The notes under the pieces were generated by a model that worked only from the letters and a program-made list of their open reading frames with translations, had not been told where the DNA came from and did not search any database. From NCBI GenBank assembly GCA_963170055.1, contig CAUJGJ010000208.1:693574-731073 (forward strand): DNA of 37,500 bases. The letters run 5' to 3'. Source of the stretch: Halisarca cf. caerulea. Its lineage: Eukaryota > Porifera > Demospongiae > Chondrillida > Halisarcidae. The translations under genes were made by a program, and so were the position numbers. This document shows, one piece after another, positions 11,264 through 21,331 of the stretch. Position 1 is the stretch's first letter; each line of letters starts with the position of its first letter.

Positions 11264-12412
11264 TAGTACAGGAGAACCACATGCGTGTGATAGCGAACCC
11301 CTTAAGTATGAGCATAGCACAGAAAATTTGAAGTTTTCACTACATGGAGGCCTTCAGGCATGCACGTTCACAATAACACATACAGCCTGTGTATATATCA
11401 TGCCAAATTACTTCTGTCCATCCCCGATTATCCGAATCCCTTAGGCCAACACCTGGTTTGTCCCACACATTTTAAGCATGAGGAATAGATGTGGTCAGAC
11501 AAACAAGGTACTGTGCGATTATTATTATTATTACTTTGCTTTACAGCCAAAGGAAAGTGTGTGATGATGTTGTATTGATGAGGCACAAGTGGGTGGGAAT
11601 GACTGATGGTCTACCATCAACATGTGATGGAGCCAGTACAACACAGCAGGTCAAAGGAAGAATGTATGGCGCGTGCATGCATTACAAAACACAAAAGCAA
11701 TTGAATATAATATGTATGTATGTATGTACATCAGGCAATTTGCCAAATCGGTCTCAGGGTCTCAGGGCCAAGGTTGTAATGCCAACCACACTCCCTGGAC
11801 CCGCCATACATTTTGCATGATTGCTCTGCACATACATGAATCCCTTCCATTGCGTGCGTAACACAACTGCACCATACGTGCATAGATTCACAGTTGCATG
11901 TGCATCCATCCTACATGCACGTATCACTACGCACCTGATGTTGTTAGGAAACATGTTCAATGTTGTCGATTCGAATGAAAACTGGGACGATAGAGAAAGC
12001 CAACAATTTCAGTTGATGGCCTTCTTGACACTGAAAACCGAATAGTGCTGTCAATTTTAGTGAAACTAAACTAAGTCACACTAAGCGTTCTGATCTTAGC
12101 TGGCCGTTTGCAGGCCATTATTGGAAGGAGACCTCGCGGTCTAATTCTCCTCCTGTAGTTCTTTTCGGCATCCAGTGGCAGTCATGCTTTCGGGATAACA
12201 AGACTACTAAACGGTGCAGTTGCGCGCATTAAACTTTCAACAATACAGCGCGACTCGGGGATCGAGGGAAAGTATTGTGGCCCACTGAAAAGTGGGGTGA
12301 TTGGCGCGCTGGCGTTTAGGCATATGCAGGCTTTGGAGCTCGTAAGAAATAGTAAAATGGCCACCTCGACTACAGGTAACTATTCACAGCTAGTTTCACG
12401 TAGACAGCTACC

Positions 12413-12432
12413 ACTGTTTCAAAGGAAACAGT
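12413..12432. promoter_or_regulatory. GAAA-core palindrome upstream of IRF
   Basis: ACTGTTTC, AAAG, GAAACAGT: a perfect 8-bp inverted repeat that puts two GAAA cores back to back about 285 bp before the TATA box. IRF proteins bind GAAA cores, so this is a candidate autoregulatory site. Its spacing is not the standard GAAANNGAAA. Confidence 0.3.
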
Positions 12433-12688
12433 CGGGTATGCCTACGTCACCTCCAGGAATGAGTACGTGTGAGTTGGAGAATCCGAGGGAAATTAAAAAA
12501 TACACATGCGCACGAGATTAGCACGTCCAGATAAAGACAGGAGGCGTGTCATCCCCTCTACCTGAACTAACAACGGATATACATAGCTCTCCAGTCATCC
12601 CTCGTGGCTTGTGATTTGATACCCACCGCGTTGAATCACAGATCCTCCTATCCGGTTGAACCAGTAATTAGTTTACAATTAGACTAAT

Positions 12689-12699
12689 GGGAAAGTCCC
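12689..12699 (-). promoter_or_regulatory. kappaB (Rel/NF-kappaB) site
   Basis: The - strand reads GGGACTTTCCC, which contains the classic 10-bp kappaB sequence GGGACTTTCC without mismatch. It lies 17 bp upstream of the TATA box of the IRF gene. The match and location are seen; Rel control of this gene is inferred. Confidence 0.6.
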
Positions 12700-12716
12700 G
12701 CGTGGGCGGATTGGTC

Positions 12717-12724
12717 TATAAAAG
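12717..12724 (+). promoter_or_regulatory. TATA box of the IRF gene
   Basis: TATAAAAG, preceded by ATTGG (an inverted CCAAT core) at 12710. Transcription would start near 12745-12750, giving a 5' leader of about 110 nt before the ATG at 12858, with no earlier ATG in that stretch by eye. Confidence 0.6.
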
Positions 12725-12857
12725 CACTTGGCGATTCGGTATTAGCGCATTCACCTAACCTGATTAGCCTACAAGGAGAGCGAAAGAACTGCCTTGCTTG
12801 TAAGGTATTCTGCACGAAGTAACAAAAGCACTCCTCATTTTCAACCCTGCCGGTGTC

Positions 12858-14209
12858 ATGACTGGAGGAGAAGAAATGTCCACGAAGATGAAAACGGAAG
12901 ACGGAGAGAGACCGCAGCGAATGAAGGACTGGTTGATCGAGCAGATCAATAGCGGCAAATACGAAGGTCTTCGTTGGGACGACGAATCGAAGACCGTATT
13001 CAGAGTCCCGTGGATCCACGCGAAGAAGAGAGGTTACGATCCTTCCAGAGACGCAGCTTTGTTCAAGTGAGTTTAGGCGGCACTTCGCCGAAACGTTGCG
13101 ATGGGTAAATCGCACACGCGTCTTAAAATCAATCAGGACCTTCGCGCGCAACTGGCGAACCAGGCTTGTTTTAGTTAGTGTACTGCGTTGTTCACTGATT
13201 CATCAGGTCTTTCGGCCCAATTCGTGCGCTCCAAGCATGCGAGGCGGATCGATGCAGTTTGGCTCTATGGTCAAAAGGGACGCGTGTTCTGTGAGGACCT
13301 ATACATGGGCAGTACAGGGAGCGAATGGGGTGGCGTTATTAGCTTGGGTGCACTTTGCTACGGATCATTTCGCAACATAGTGACGCAAATCAATCGTCTG
13401 TGTATTCATAAGTTGAACGTGATTTTAAAATTTACAAATTTCGGATTTATCCTGTAGAGCCTGGGCGACCCACACTGGAAAATACAAAGGAGATGGGGAT
13501 GCTACGACGTGGAAGATCAACTTTCGCTGTGCCTTGAACGGTCTGAAAGACATTGTTGAGCTCAAAGAAGAGCAGACTGAGAACTTCAGAGTTTACCGCC
13601 TTCTGCCTGACACTGGAAGAAAAAGGAAACACGATAGGAACTCATCTCAAAGGAGGACTGACTATCCGATGGAAGGAGGTAAGCACAGATTGTACGGATG
13701 AAAGTTCATGTTCATCCTTGCAAGGACTGGGTGAGGTAGTCTTGGTGTGTAGCCAAGGTGGCTGGAGCACTAGGTTGTACGGGCTGGGGGTGGTACTCAC
13801 CCTCTGTGGGCAGTGGGTGTGTGGTATGTGTTGTTCATGTATCCCTCCACTCTATTTCCCTCTCAGGTTTCCCTCTGTGCATTCCACAATATCCGGCCTT
13901 CATCCCATATGCCCAAAATGGACAGCCTTTTATGCCTTTGGTCCAGGATAGCTACAACACTTGTCCCGAGATCGTTGCTCCTCCATGGAAAACACAGATG
14001 TTTACTCCATTCCCCCCTGACCATACTGCAGTCTACGATTCAGTGTCATGTGTATCCAAGCCAAGCTTTGGTGTTGCCCTCCCGCACATTACTACATCTG
14101 AGACAATGGCAAATCGTGTGCCCTGCATTACTGGCCCTCCTCACTATGAACCCAGACCAAGTCTCCCACCTCCAGTGAGTGAGATTGCAGTGGGTAGGCA
14201 TCACACAGG

Positions 14210-14256
<47 letters not shown>

Positions 14257-14478
14257 AAAATAATCTCCTAGCCCAAGGCATATTCATGCTACTGTCCCAC
14301 TGTTGTGTGTTGTGTCAATATTGAAAGCACTTTTAATTATATTCATGAGTAGAGAAGCACTATGAATATTATTGTTGTCTAACCGTGACTACATAATTAA
14401 CCACAATTACAGCCAGCAGGCTGTCTGCCTCATGCTTTGAGCCTTTGTACATGTTGCATCATTTCTTTTTTTTTTTTT

Positions 14479-14544
<66 letters not shown>

Positions 14545-15942
14545 ATGCTGGAAAATTGTGTGCAGCTGTCGTGGATGGTAAATTTATGTAGATTCACTAG
14601 TAGGTCTTTTCTCTTTACAGTATGTTGACACTGGATACTACAATGAGGAGTGCCCCATATCTAACAAGCGAATGCACATAAAAGCAGATCCAGGGATACC
14701 TCAGAGCGGAGGATATGCTAACAGTAACTACAGCGATGATGGGCAGATGTCTCCAAAGGAAATCCAGATGAAGAAGGACCCCACCCTGAGACCAGTTGGG
14801 TGCCTACACTACCACGAGACTCCTGTATACCCCGAACCTCACTCCGGATATCCCGTCCTATCGCACAGTCCTGCGTCCAACTGCAGCGAATCACCCGTCA
14901 ACGTGGAGGACTCTCCGCCCCTGCAGACACACATGACCCAATCCTCCCCTCACAACTGCCCAGTAACACGTAAGTACCAGAGACTGTATTTGATGTGTGT
15001 TCGTGTACTGTGTGTGTACCATGTAGTTGTCTTTGTTCTTAGCCTGCGCAAATCTGACAGTTGAAATCCACTTACTTGATACTAAATCCTATTCAATTGT
15101 AATGAGTATCTGGAATTAACATCAGAATTAGTATCCCTTCTCTTAAATCTATTTTTGCTAATTTGAAGAGTGGTTTTGATTACATGGGTAGTTTACCTTC
15201 ATTTATGCAGGGGTGCATGTCTGTAGGGTTGTATGTATGTAGATGGGTGCATTCAGAGGTGTAAAGTGCAAGCTTATAGTGAGAGGCCTGGCACTGAATT
15301 TGCTTTAGTAATTGAATTGGATCTTGCATTCATCATTGAATGGGCCCTTGTCTGGCTGGAAACGGATGAGGCTACTGTGGCTGACATAGAGAGAGAATCC
15401 CACTAATGTCTTTGGGAAAGACCGCAGCTAAGGTCTCCACCCACACATGCACATGTATGGCTTCCCACACCCCTCTGCCATCACTGTTTGTACAAGGACA
15501 TGTGTGTGTGTGTGTTTGTGTATGTGTGTATTTTAACTTATTTTTAACTTATTTTAACTGTCCTCTGTGTGTCTCTGTCATCCTTTAGCACCCTACCACA
15601 ATGTACAAGGCTCCAATGCTGTCAATTCTCCAACACCAGTGATTACACCCGTAAGTATTCTCAGTGCCAATCTTTGTACCAATCTACGCATGTGTACTTT
15701 GTTTTGTCTCTGGCTGTGTTTGTTTTATTGAAACCAGCGACCAATCTGATAACTATGCTATTGTTTCATTCTGCCAACAGTTTATTGGACCTTATGATCC
15801 ACTAACTCCTCCTCAGAATGCTACCCCGCCTTCTGGACCAAGTGCTGTTCAGATTTCTGTTTACTACAATGGCGTACATCGCGCTATACAGACCATTGCA
15901 TGCCCGCATGCTGGCTGTCGAATCTTCTCAGGTCAGTATTAG

Positions 15943-16025
<83 letters not shown>

Positions 16026-16683
16026 GCACACACACACAGAGGCACACATTCACATAATTTCACAGTCTGGTTGTAGTATAATTGATCATGGGTTGATGTA
16101 TCCTGTTTTTATAGATGTGGTCCCACAAGGAAGTCTGACACCCCACGAAATTGATGTTCAGCTCAAGGCAGCCTTCCCCTTCGAGCTTCCACATGAAGCC
16201 AGGGCTCAGCACATTCTGGAGAAGATTGGTCGTGGACTCCTTCTTGAGATTGTTAATGGTGATGTTTACTTGAGGAACCACACGCAGATGCCCTGCTTTT
16301 ACGGATCATCACCTGCCCCTGTGAGTCATGTCAACGCTATTGGGCCAGAAATGCAAGAACACATCTTCAGTTTTGCCTCATTCAAGGAAGCTCTGAGCCA
16401 AGGTGTTCTTCCCGATAACCCTCCAAGCCCATTCGTGGCCATATCCCTCGGTCAGCCCTGGGGACAAGGGAGCCCTCTCTCCCACGCATCCGTCACTATT
16501 GTAGTGACTGTCCTGCAAGCTCAGAGCGAACTGCAGCGATTGAGATTGAGTGTTCCTCAGGAGCAGACCTTCTTCAACCCCCACAGCCAGATGGCTGGCT
16601 ACGAGGATGAGTGCCAGGTCATCCCGCCGCAAGCCCTCATCCATCACAGTCGACCAGCATACACCCCAGCTGTTGAACCATGA
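12858..16683 (+). CDS. Interferon regulatory factor family transcription factor (622 aa)
   Basis: Seven exons: join(12858-13066, 13458-13678, 13867-14174, 14621-14969, 15589-15650, 15781-15931, 16115-16683). All introns are GT-AG and the phases close, giving 622 residues. The start ATG is the first after the TATA box. Residues 19-120 are an IRF DNA-binding domain with all five tryptophans (25, 40, 52, 72, 88), VPWIHA, and the recognition helix [13 protein letters not shown]93, C94 and N97 match the IRF-1 base-contact residues; the usual Ser is Gly98. A basic GRKRKHDR (123-130) may be a nuclear signal. Residues 144-404 are a Pro/Ser-rich linker. From about 405 an IRF-association domain follows: [45 protein letters not shown]. 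Longer than most IRFs. The subfamily cannot be set from this. Nuclear regulator of immune or stress genes by family. Confidence 0.93.
14209..14253 (+). repeat. (CA)n in IRF intron 3
   Basis: About 40 bp of CA begins about 35 bp after the exon 3 donor. Confidence 0.95.
14465..14542 (+). repeat. Poly-T plus (TG)n in IRF intron 3
   Basis: A T run interrupted by one C (14465-14479), then about 60 bp of TG. It ends about 80 bp before the exon 4 acceptor. Confidence 0.95.
15944..16040 (+). repeat. (CA)n in IRF intron 6
   Basis: About 95 bp of CA fills half of the 183-bp intron that splits the IRF-association domain. Length variation here would change intron size directly. Confidence 0.95.
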
Positions 16684-17838
16684 GAATCCTCATGGGTTGT
16701 ATGTAACGTCGATCTTTTTCCCTTCCTTCTTCCTTCCTTATTTCATCTCACAGATGAGATAGTTCCCAGTACTTTCAATGAAAGGCCTTTTCTTTGTTGC
16801 ATCGTATCGGTGCGTAGACCAATCCAACCAAGTATTTACTGCAAGTGTATAGCTAACTTACCACTCTTCATGTTCCTTCATCCTGATTGGTGTGAGCTAA
16901 ACTGGTATGCATTTTGTATCAAGTGTACAGCTTGTGTGTGCTTTTTTGTCGATTTTCCACAATTTTATTTACTGTGTTGTGTACTGTGTCAAACTCGTAC
17001 TCTGTTCTTAACATTCATGTGACATTATTGTATACGTGTATTGTGTTTTGGATCATACTCAGAAATTTGTATTGCATTACATAGTGTTGTTACAGCAGTC
17101 ACATAGTATTACTAAAACCTTATTGTTAAGCATGCATTTACGTATGCGTGTATAATTGGCTTGTACCATTTGTCCTGTAAGTCCAGCAAAATTGATTGAT
17201 TCTATACTCGATAATGTGACTGAAAATAGACTTGACATTCGATATTATGTGCACCTTTGAATGAAGATATAGTTTTACTGGGAAGCAAGCCAACATTGGC
17301 ATTGCATGATATAGAGAACAATGTGTTGAACACCAGGAGGGGTAAACACGCAATCACGCGCAGCACATGCAGACAGTAATTATGTTTAATAGATATGAGG
17401 TTTCCAAGAATTTACACAATCAATTATAAGCAGGGCGACAGTCTGAGACTATCATGACAAGATAATATCTGCCAGCTATATGTACTCGCAGCTGACATAA
17501 TCCATGCACACATGCAGTACTATAGCTGACTATGAGTGTGGTTGTGTGTACAATTAATAATCCATACACATTGGAGTGTCTGTGATTGAGTGCACGTGCT
17601 GTACAAGTGGATTATCTACAATACAACACTCCACATGGCTCTAAACAGGTGTTCGATTACGGCAGTAACATTTTCATTAACTGATTCAGTTGAGACTGTA
17701 CGGTCAAACTTAACTTCGTATCGGGGGATAGTACATACTACTGGATAGTAGCACTGCTTCCTCTCTCCCACACACACCTAGCTCGTGTACATGCAGTGTT
17801 GAAAACAACAGTGATGGGCAAGCAATACTGACAATTAG
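16684..17838 (+). other. IRF 3' flank / intergenic, no gene seen
   Basis: Presumably begins with the IRF 3' UTR. I found no canonical AATAAA on the + strand by eye in the first 700 bases. No repeat family or coding signal is recognised before the MITE at 17841. Confidence 0.5.
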
Positions 17839-17840
17839 TA

Positions 17841-18360
17841 CAGTTAAACCTCACTATAATGAACCCCCTCGGGACCACTGAAAAGGTTCATCATATCCGG
17901 GTGTTCACTACATCAGGGTGTTTCACTATGTCAGAGTGTTCAATGCATCAGGGTATTCACTACATCAGGGTGTTCACTACATCAGGGTGTTCACTACATC
18001 AGGGTGCTCACTACATCAGGGTGTTCACTACATCAGGGTGTTCACTACATCAGGGTGTTCACTACATCAGGGTGTTCACTACATCAGGGTGCTCACTACA
18101 TCAGGGTGTTCACTACATCAGGGTGTTCACTACATCAGGGTGTTCACTACATCAGGGTGTTCACTACACCAGGGTGTTCACTACATCAGGGTGTTCACTA
18201 CATCAGGGTGTTCACTACATCAGGGTGTTCACTACATCAGGGTGTTTCACTACGTCAGGGTTCATTTACAATAGAGTAAATAGGTGTACATTCTAAGGTC
18301 TATGTTTGCTATATCAGAGAGTTCATAGTATGCAGGATTCACCATAGTGAGGTTCAACTG
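17841..18360. mobile_element. MITE family C, expanded copy (520 bp)
   Basis: Begins CAGTTAAACCTCACTATAAT and ends ATAGTGAGGTTCAACTG, with TA on both sides. It shares both ends and the inner flank (ATTTACAATARAGTAAATAG, TCTATGTTTG) with the 177-bp copy at 21155-21331. The extra 343 bp is almost exactly 20 more units of the internal 17-bp repeat. Confidence 0.9.
17895..18262 (+). repeat. Minisatellite, 17-bp unit x ~21, inside MITE C
   Basis: The unit is GTGTTCACTACATCAGG, with GCTCAC, CTACACC and TTTCAC variants. The unit length is not a multiple of three, so all + frames stay open (repeats of VHYIRVFTTSGCSLHQG). I take these frames as non-coding. Confidence 0.95.
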
Positions 18361-18409
18361 TATATATAGTTGGCCCTTGATGTCACCTACTAACCTTCAC
18401 AGTCATATA

Positions 18410-18583
18410 CAGTCAAACTTGTTTACAACGACACCCTTGGTGCCACTAAAATGTGCTGTTATAACCAAGTTGTTGTTGTAACCAGGACATTTAGTGCAGA
18501 GACCATTGAATCCGTTCCTGCCATGTGTGTTGTTGTAAAGAGGTTGATTTTGTAAACAGTGACTTTGTAACCAAGTTTGACTG
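18410..18583 (-). mobile_element. MITE family A, complete, inverted copy, 174 bp
   Basis: Begins CAGTCAAACTTGTTTACAAC and ends TAACCAAGTTTGACTG with TA on both sides. It is close to the reverse complement of 8365-8538, with the same length. It sits 49 bp from the end of the expanded MITE C. Confidence 0.9.
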
Positions 18584-18700
18584 TATTATAATACGTACAA
18601 TGAGTATCCCTTGGAATATGCATTGGTCAGATTTGAAGAAAATGTTGGATGATTGTGAAGTGTCGGATTTCAGAGTTTCCACTGTTTTAGTAATACCAAG

Positions 18701-18731
18701 AGTACATAAGAGATAAGATCTCTTATGTACT
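18701..18731. repeat. Perfect 14-bp inverted repeat, 3-nt spacer
   Basis: AGTACATAAGAGAT, AAG, ATCTCTTATGTACT. It lies in the gap between the convergent IRF and Jagunal-like genes. From 18735 to 19000 nothing else is recognised. Confidence 0.85.
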
Positions 18732-19000
18732 ACACATGGTGAACATAGCATGCATGAGTAACTCAGCCCTTTCTTACAAAAAAAAGCTTTTGTCATACAT
18801 TGATTGCATAATCTTCCATTTCACAGGACATCAGTTTCATTTCCATTAAATCTGATGAGCCATTATGACTGAAATCAATCAAATCATAACAATGCCATGG
18901 ATTTTAACAGTTTGAGCATAACAAGATTTAGCCAAAATCAATCACAAAGAGGTATGTTGTAGACAGATGGAGTAATGACTCATACAGGTATGTGACTGTG

Positions 19001-19010
19001 CGCGCGCACG

Positions 19011-19045
<35 letters not shown>

Positions 19046-19073
19046 ACACACGCGCGCGCACACACACACACAA
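19001..19073 (+). repeat. (CA)n with CG-rich ends
   Basis: CA repeat flanked by GCGCGCGCACGTG and containing CGCGCGCG. It ends about 60 bp past the stop of the Jagunal-like gene, so it may be in its 3' UTR. Confidence 0.93.
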
Positions 19074-19134
19074 GGTCAAATTTTCAATATGAACAATAGG
19101 CTAGCAAATAAACTCCTAAAGATATGTCCATTGT

Positions 19135-19623
19135 CTATTCCTTGTGATCCCGTGGCGGCTTTGGTTGCCATAGTACCATCAGCGACTTTGCAATAAGTGC
19201 ACCAATGGTATTCAGCAGGACCACTACAAGACACTCTGCAATCAACACAATGTGAAAGGCACCTATGGTAGATGACTCTCTGAAGATAAGCTTGTACAAG
19301 CTGAAACTGGAAGGGAAAATCCCGAGAAGGACACAACATGTTCCGTACACATTGGCCAAGACAAAACTGTTCTTCTGAATAGCGAAATGAATGGACGGTA
19401 AACCGAATAGGTAACCAAAAATAACGATGAGCAAAGGCGGATGAATAGGAAAGAGAAGAGAAGTTATCACAAGACACAACAGAGCTACAAGTTGAAGTAG
19501 CACAAGCTTCCTACATTTCTTCTTAAGTTCAACTGCCTTTTGGTAGTGTCCAGCGACAGTTTCTCGATGTGAAAAATCAGATCCGTCTGTACCACTTGCA
19601 CGACCACCAACTCTTGACGCCAT
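19135..19623 (-). CDS. JAGN1: Jagunal homolog-like ER membrane protein (162 aa)
   Basis: A single open exon on the - strand. The N-terminus [20 protein letters not shown], then [14 protein letters not shown], matches the conserved start of animal Jagunal proteins (human JAGN1: MASR.GPRA.GTDGSDF.HRE.VA.HYQ), which fixes the start. Four hydrophobic segments follow (about 39-58, 62-80, 87-112, 120-147), then a short charged tail PKPPRDHKE. Jagunal is a multi-pass ER protein needed for ER organisation and the early secretory pathway. The length is slightly below the human 183 residues. After residue 36 identity to vertebrate copies seems low, though the membrane layout is kept. The C-terminus lacks a clear KKxx retrieval signal. 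It is convergent with the IRF gene, with stops 2.45 kb apart. No TATA box is seen before the start. Confidence 0.85.
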   Translation of the reverse strand: MASRVGGRASGTDGSDFSHRETVAGHYQKAVELKKKCRKLVLLQLVALLCLVITSLLFPIHPPLLIVIFGYLFGLPSIHFAIQKNSFVLANVYGTCCVLLGIFPSSFSLYKLIFRESSTIGAFHIVLIAECLVVVLLNTIGALIAKSLMVLWQPKPPRDHKE

Positions 19624-20512
19624 TTTTCTACCTCAACCGCCAGCAACGCGCGCCCACGTACAAGACAAACATTCTGTGCTCCAGAAAACTTTAAACATAC
19701 CATAGTAAAATACAAGAGAAGAGTATAGCTCGCTGTTTCTTGCATCACTGGCTACATGGCAGAGCACTGCCCAGTGAGTTGTTTGATGTCTACACAACTT
19801 AAATTCGTGCTGCTCAATGTACAAAGATCTAATACTTATGAAAAGCTGACCTTGCCTAGATTGTGTTGTTTTGAGTATCTACGGCCATTTGTCATGCCTG
19901 GTACGGTGTGTTGTCGACATAACAGCTTGTGAATGCTAAGCATAGAATTTTGTACGTGATAGTAAACGTGCATTTTCGAGCTGGTAGCCGGACATATCAG
20001 GCGTCACCGACCCTGGCTCCATTTTTGAATAATTGAAGGAAGGGAACTGAAGTTTTACGCGGGGCTAGGTAGACATGCTACGGGCTATTACCATAGATAC
20101 TCTACGTATGCATACACACAGTATCTATGCTATTAACCAGTCGCTCCATGAAATGACACGGTTCATTACCATGGAAGCTTGCCGGGAAAGTCTGCCATTT
20201 GACTGCATGTTACTCGATATAGATTGTTTTGAGCATTCTAACTTTGGCACCTCAGTGTCGGGTGATGTGGTGCGCGAGGCTGTTTCCTGTGATACTGTCT
20301 TGAGTGTCCATACCACAGAAGACTGGGACACATACAAACACCCTGTGGAATGCAGGGAGGGAAATTGGTCACCTTGTGGAGCAATTGACCCCAAAGGGTC
20401 TATATTAAGTACATACTCTGTGTCTATATTTACCTGCACTGTTCATAGCATCAAGTTTATGTTCCTCTCACAGAATACATGTTTGTCACTGCTCTATGTA
20501 TGTCGCAACATA
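19624..20512. other. Upstream of the Jagunal-like gene, no confirmed gene
   Basis: Presumed 5' UTR and promoter of the - strand gene, with several CpGs near 19980-20090. An open + frame from 20075 (163 aa) starts here but runs into the MITE at 20513 and matches no family I know. Confidence 0.4.
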
Positions 20513-20689
20513 CAGTGGACTCTGGCTTATCCAACGACATCTGTTCCCCACAAATGTGTTAGATAAACCAGGTGTTGGATAAATCAGGTAGAATTGTGTC
20601 AGTACAGTTTAGCGATGGGAATTCACACCAGAGTGTCAGATAAATGAGGTTTCCAGATAAGCCAGTATCTGATAAATCAGATGTGACTA
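20513..20689. mobile_element. TA-flanked MITE, 177 bp
   Basis: Left end CAGTGGACTCTGGCTTATCC; the inverse of the right end, TAGTCACATCTGATTTATCA, is related to it. TA flanks both sides. Inside are repeated GATAAAYCAG words (TAGATAAACCAGG, GGATAAATCAGG, AGATAAATGAGG). From 20690 to 21150 I see no gene or repeat. Confidence 0.7.
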
Positions 20690-21154
20690 TACTATGGAGT
20701 ACAGTAGTACTCCACATGTAGGGATAACTAACAAAACAAAATGGTGGAGTAGGCAATTCCACATACACATTAATACTGTATCAGAAGTGAGTGTTTAGCT
20801 AAATGTGGTTGGTCCTAATATATCAGTGGCCATGTTTTTCTGCATTGTCCCTACAACCACTAACATGGTTCCTGATATTACACAGATTGAATATAATGTC
20901 TACAGTTACACAATGGATGGACCCCGAAATGATGCTTGTGGACTGTGAGGAGTAGTTTGACAATTCTTGTGCACATGGAGTTACATCGCTGGCTTATGAC
21001 TCAGTGAGTTAGTTGTGATGATGTGCTTTCTATACATTGGGATTTGTGACAGTCAGTGATCAATTTGCTGTGATGGCAGGTGATGGCAAGGGATGTGGTG
21101 TAATGTCGATGATTGATATTGCTGTTAATCTTGCTTCAGTAGGAGGGACACATA

Positions 21155-21331
21155 CAGTCAAACCTCAGTATAACGAACCCCCTCGGGACCACTGAAAAGG
21201 TTCACTACATCAGGGTGTTCACTACATCGCGATTCATTTACAATAAAGTAAATAGGTATACATTCTAATGTCTATGTTTGTTATATCAGGGAGTTCATTG
21301 TATCCAGGGTTCATTATAGTGAGGTTCAACG
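21155..21331. mobile_element. MITE family C, unexpanded copy, 177 bp
   Basis: Begins CAGTCAAACCTCAGTATAAC and ends ATAGTGAGGTTCAACG (one T lost from the usual CAACTG), with TA on both sides. It holds only about two units of the 17-bp word (CACTACATCAGGGTGTT, CACTACATCGCG) that is expanded at 17895-18262. Confidence 0.9.

Larger units (their letters stand above)
12040..13690. promoter_or_regulatory. CpG-rich block around the IRF promoter and first two exons
   Basis: CpG is dense here: about 35 by eye between 12660 and 13140. Most of the window is poor in CpG and rich in TG/CA. This looks like an unmethylated promoter island in a methylated genome, but that is inference. The first half (12040-12560) may hold an additional promoter or a non-coding first exon: AAAATGGCCACCTCGACTACAG followed by a donor-like GTAACT lies at about 12355-12381. 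Confidence 0.6.

Noticed and set aside
11491..11861. 109-codon + frame after a TTTGCTTTACAG acceptor-like site
   Set aside because: Opening looks exon-like, but there is no known domain and no partner exons; not enough to call.
12297..12521. 74-codon + frame in the CpG-rich region, possible alternative IRF first exon
   Set aside because: A donor-like GTAACT follows ATGGCCACC...CAG, but I could not find a matching in-phase acceptor before the IRF exons; kept only as a note.
12684..13151. 155-codon - strand frame opposite IRF exon 1
   Set aside because: Shadow of the coding IRF exon and its promoter; spans TATA box and intron.
20075..20566. 163-codon + frame upstream of the Jagunal-like gene
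   Set aside because: No recognisable family, no clear donor site, and its last 50 bases are a MITE end. Could be a non-coding divergent transcript.
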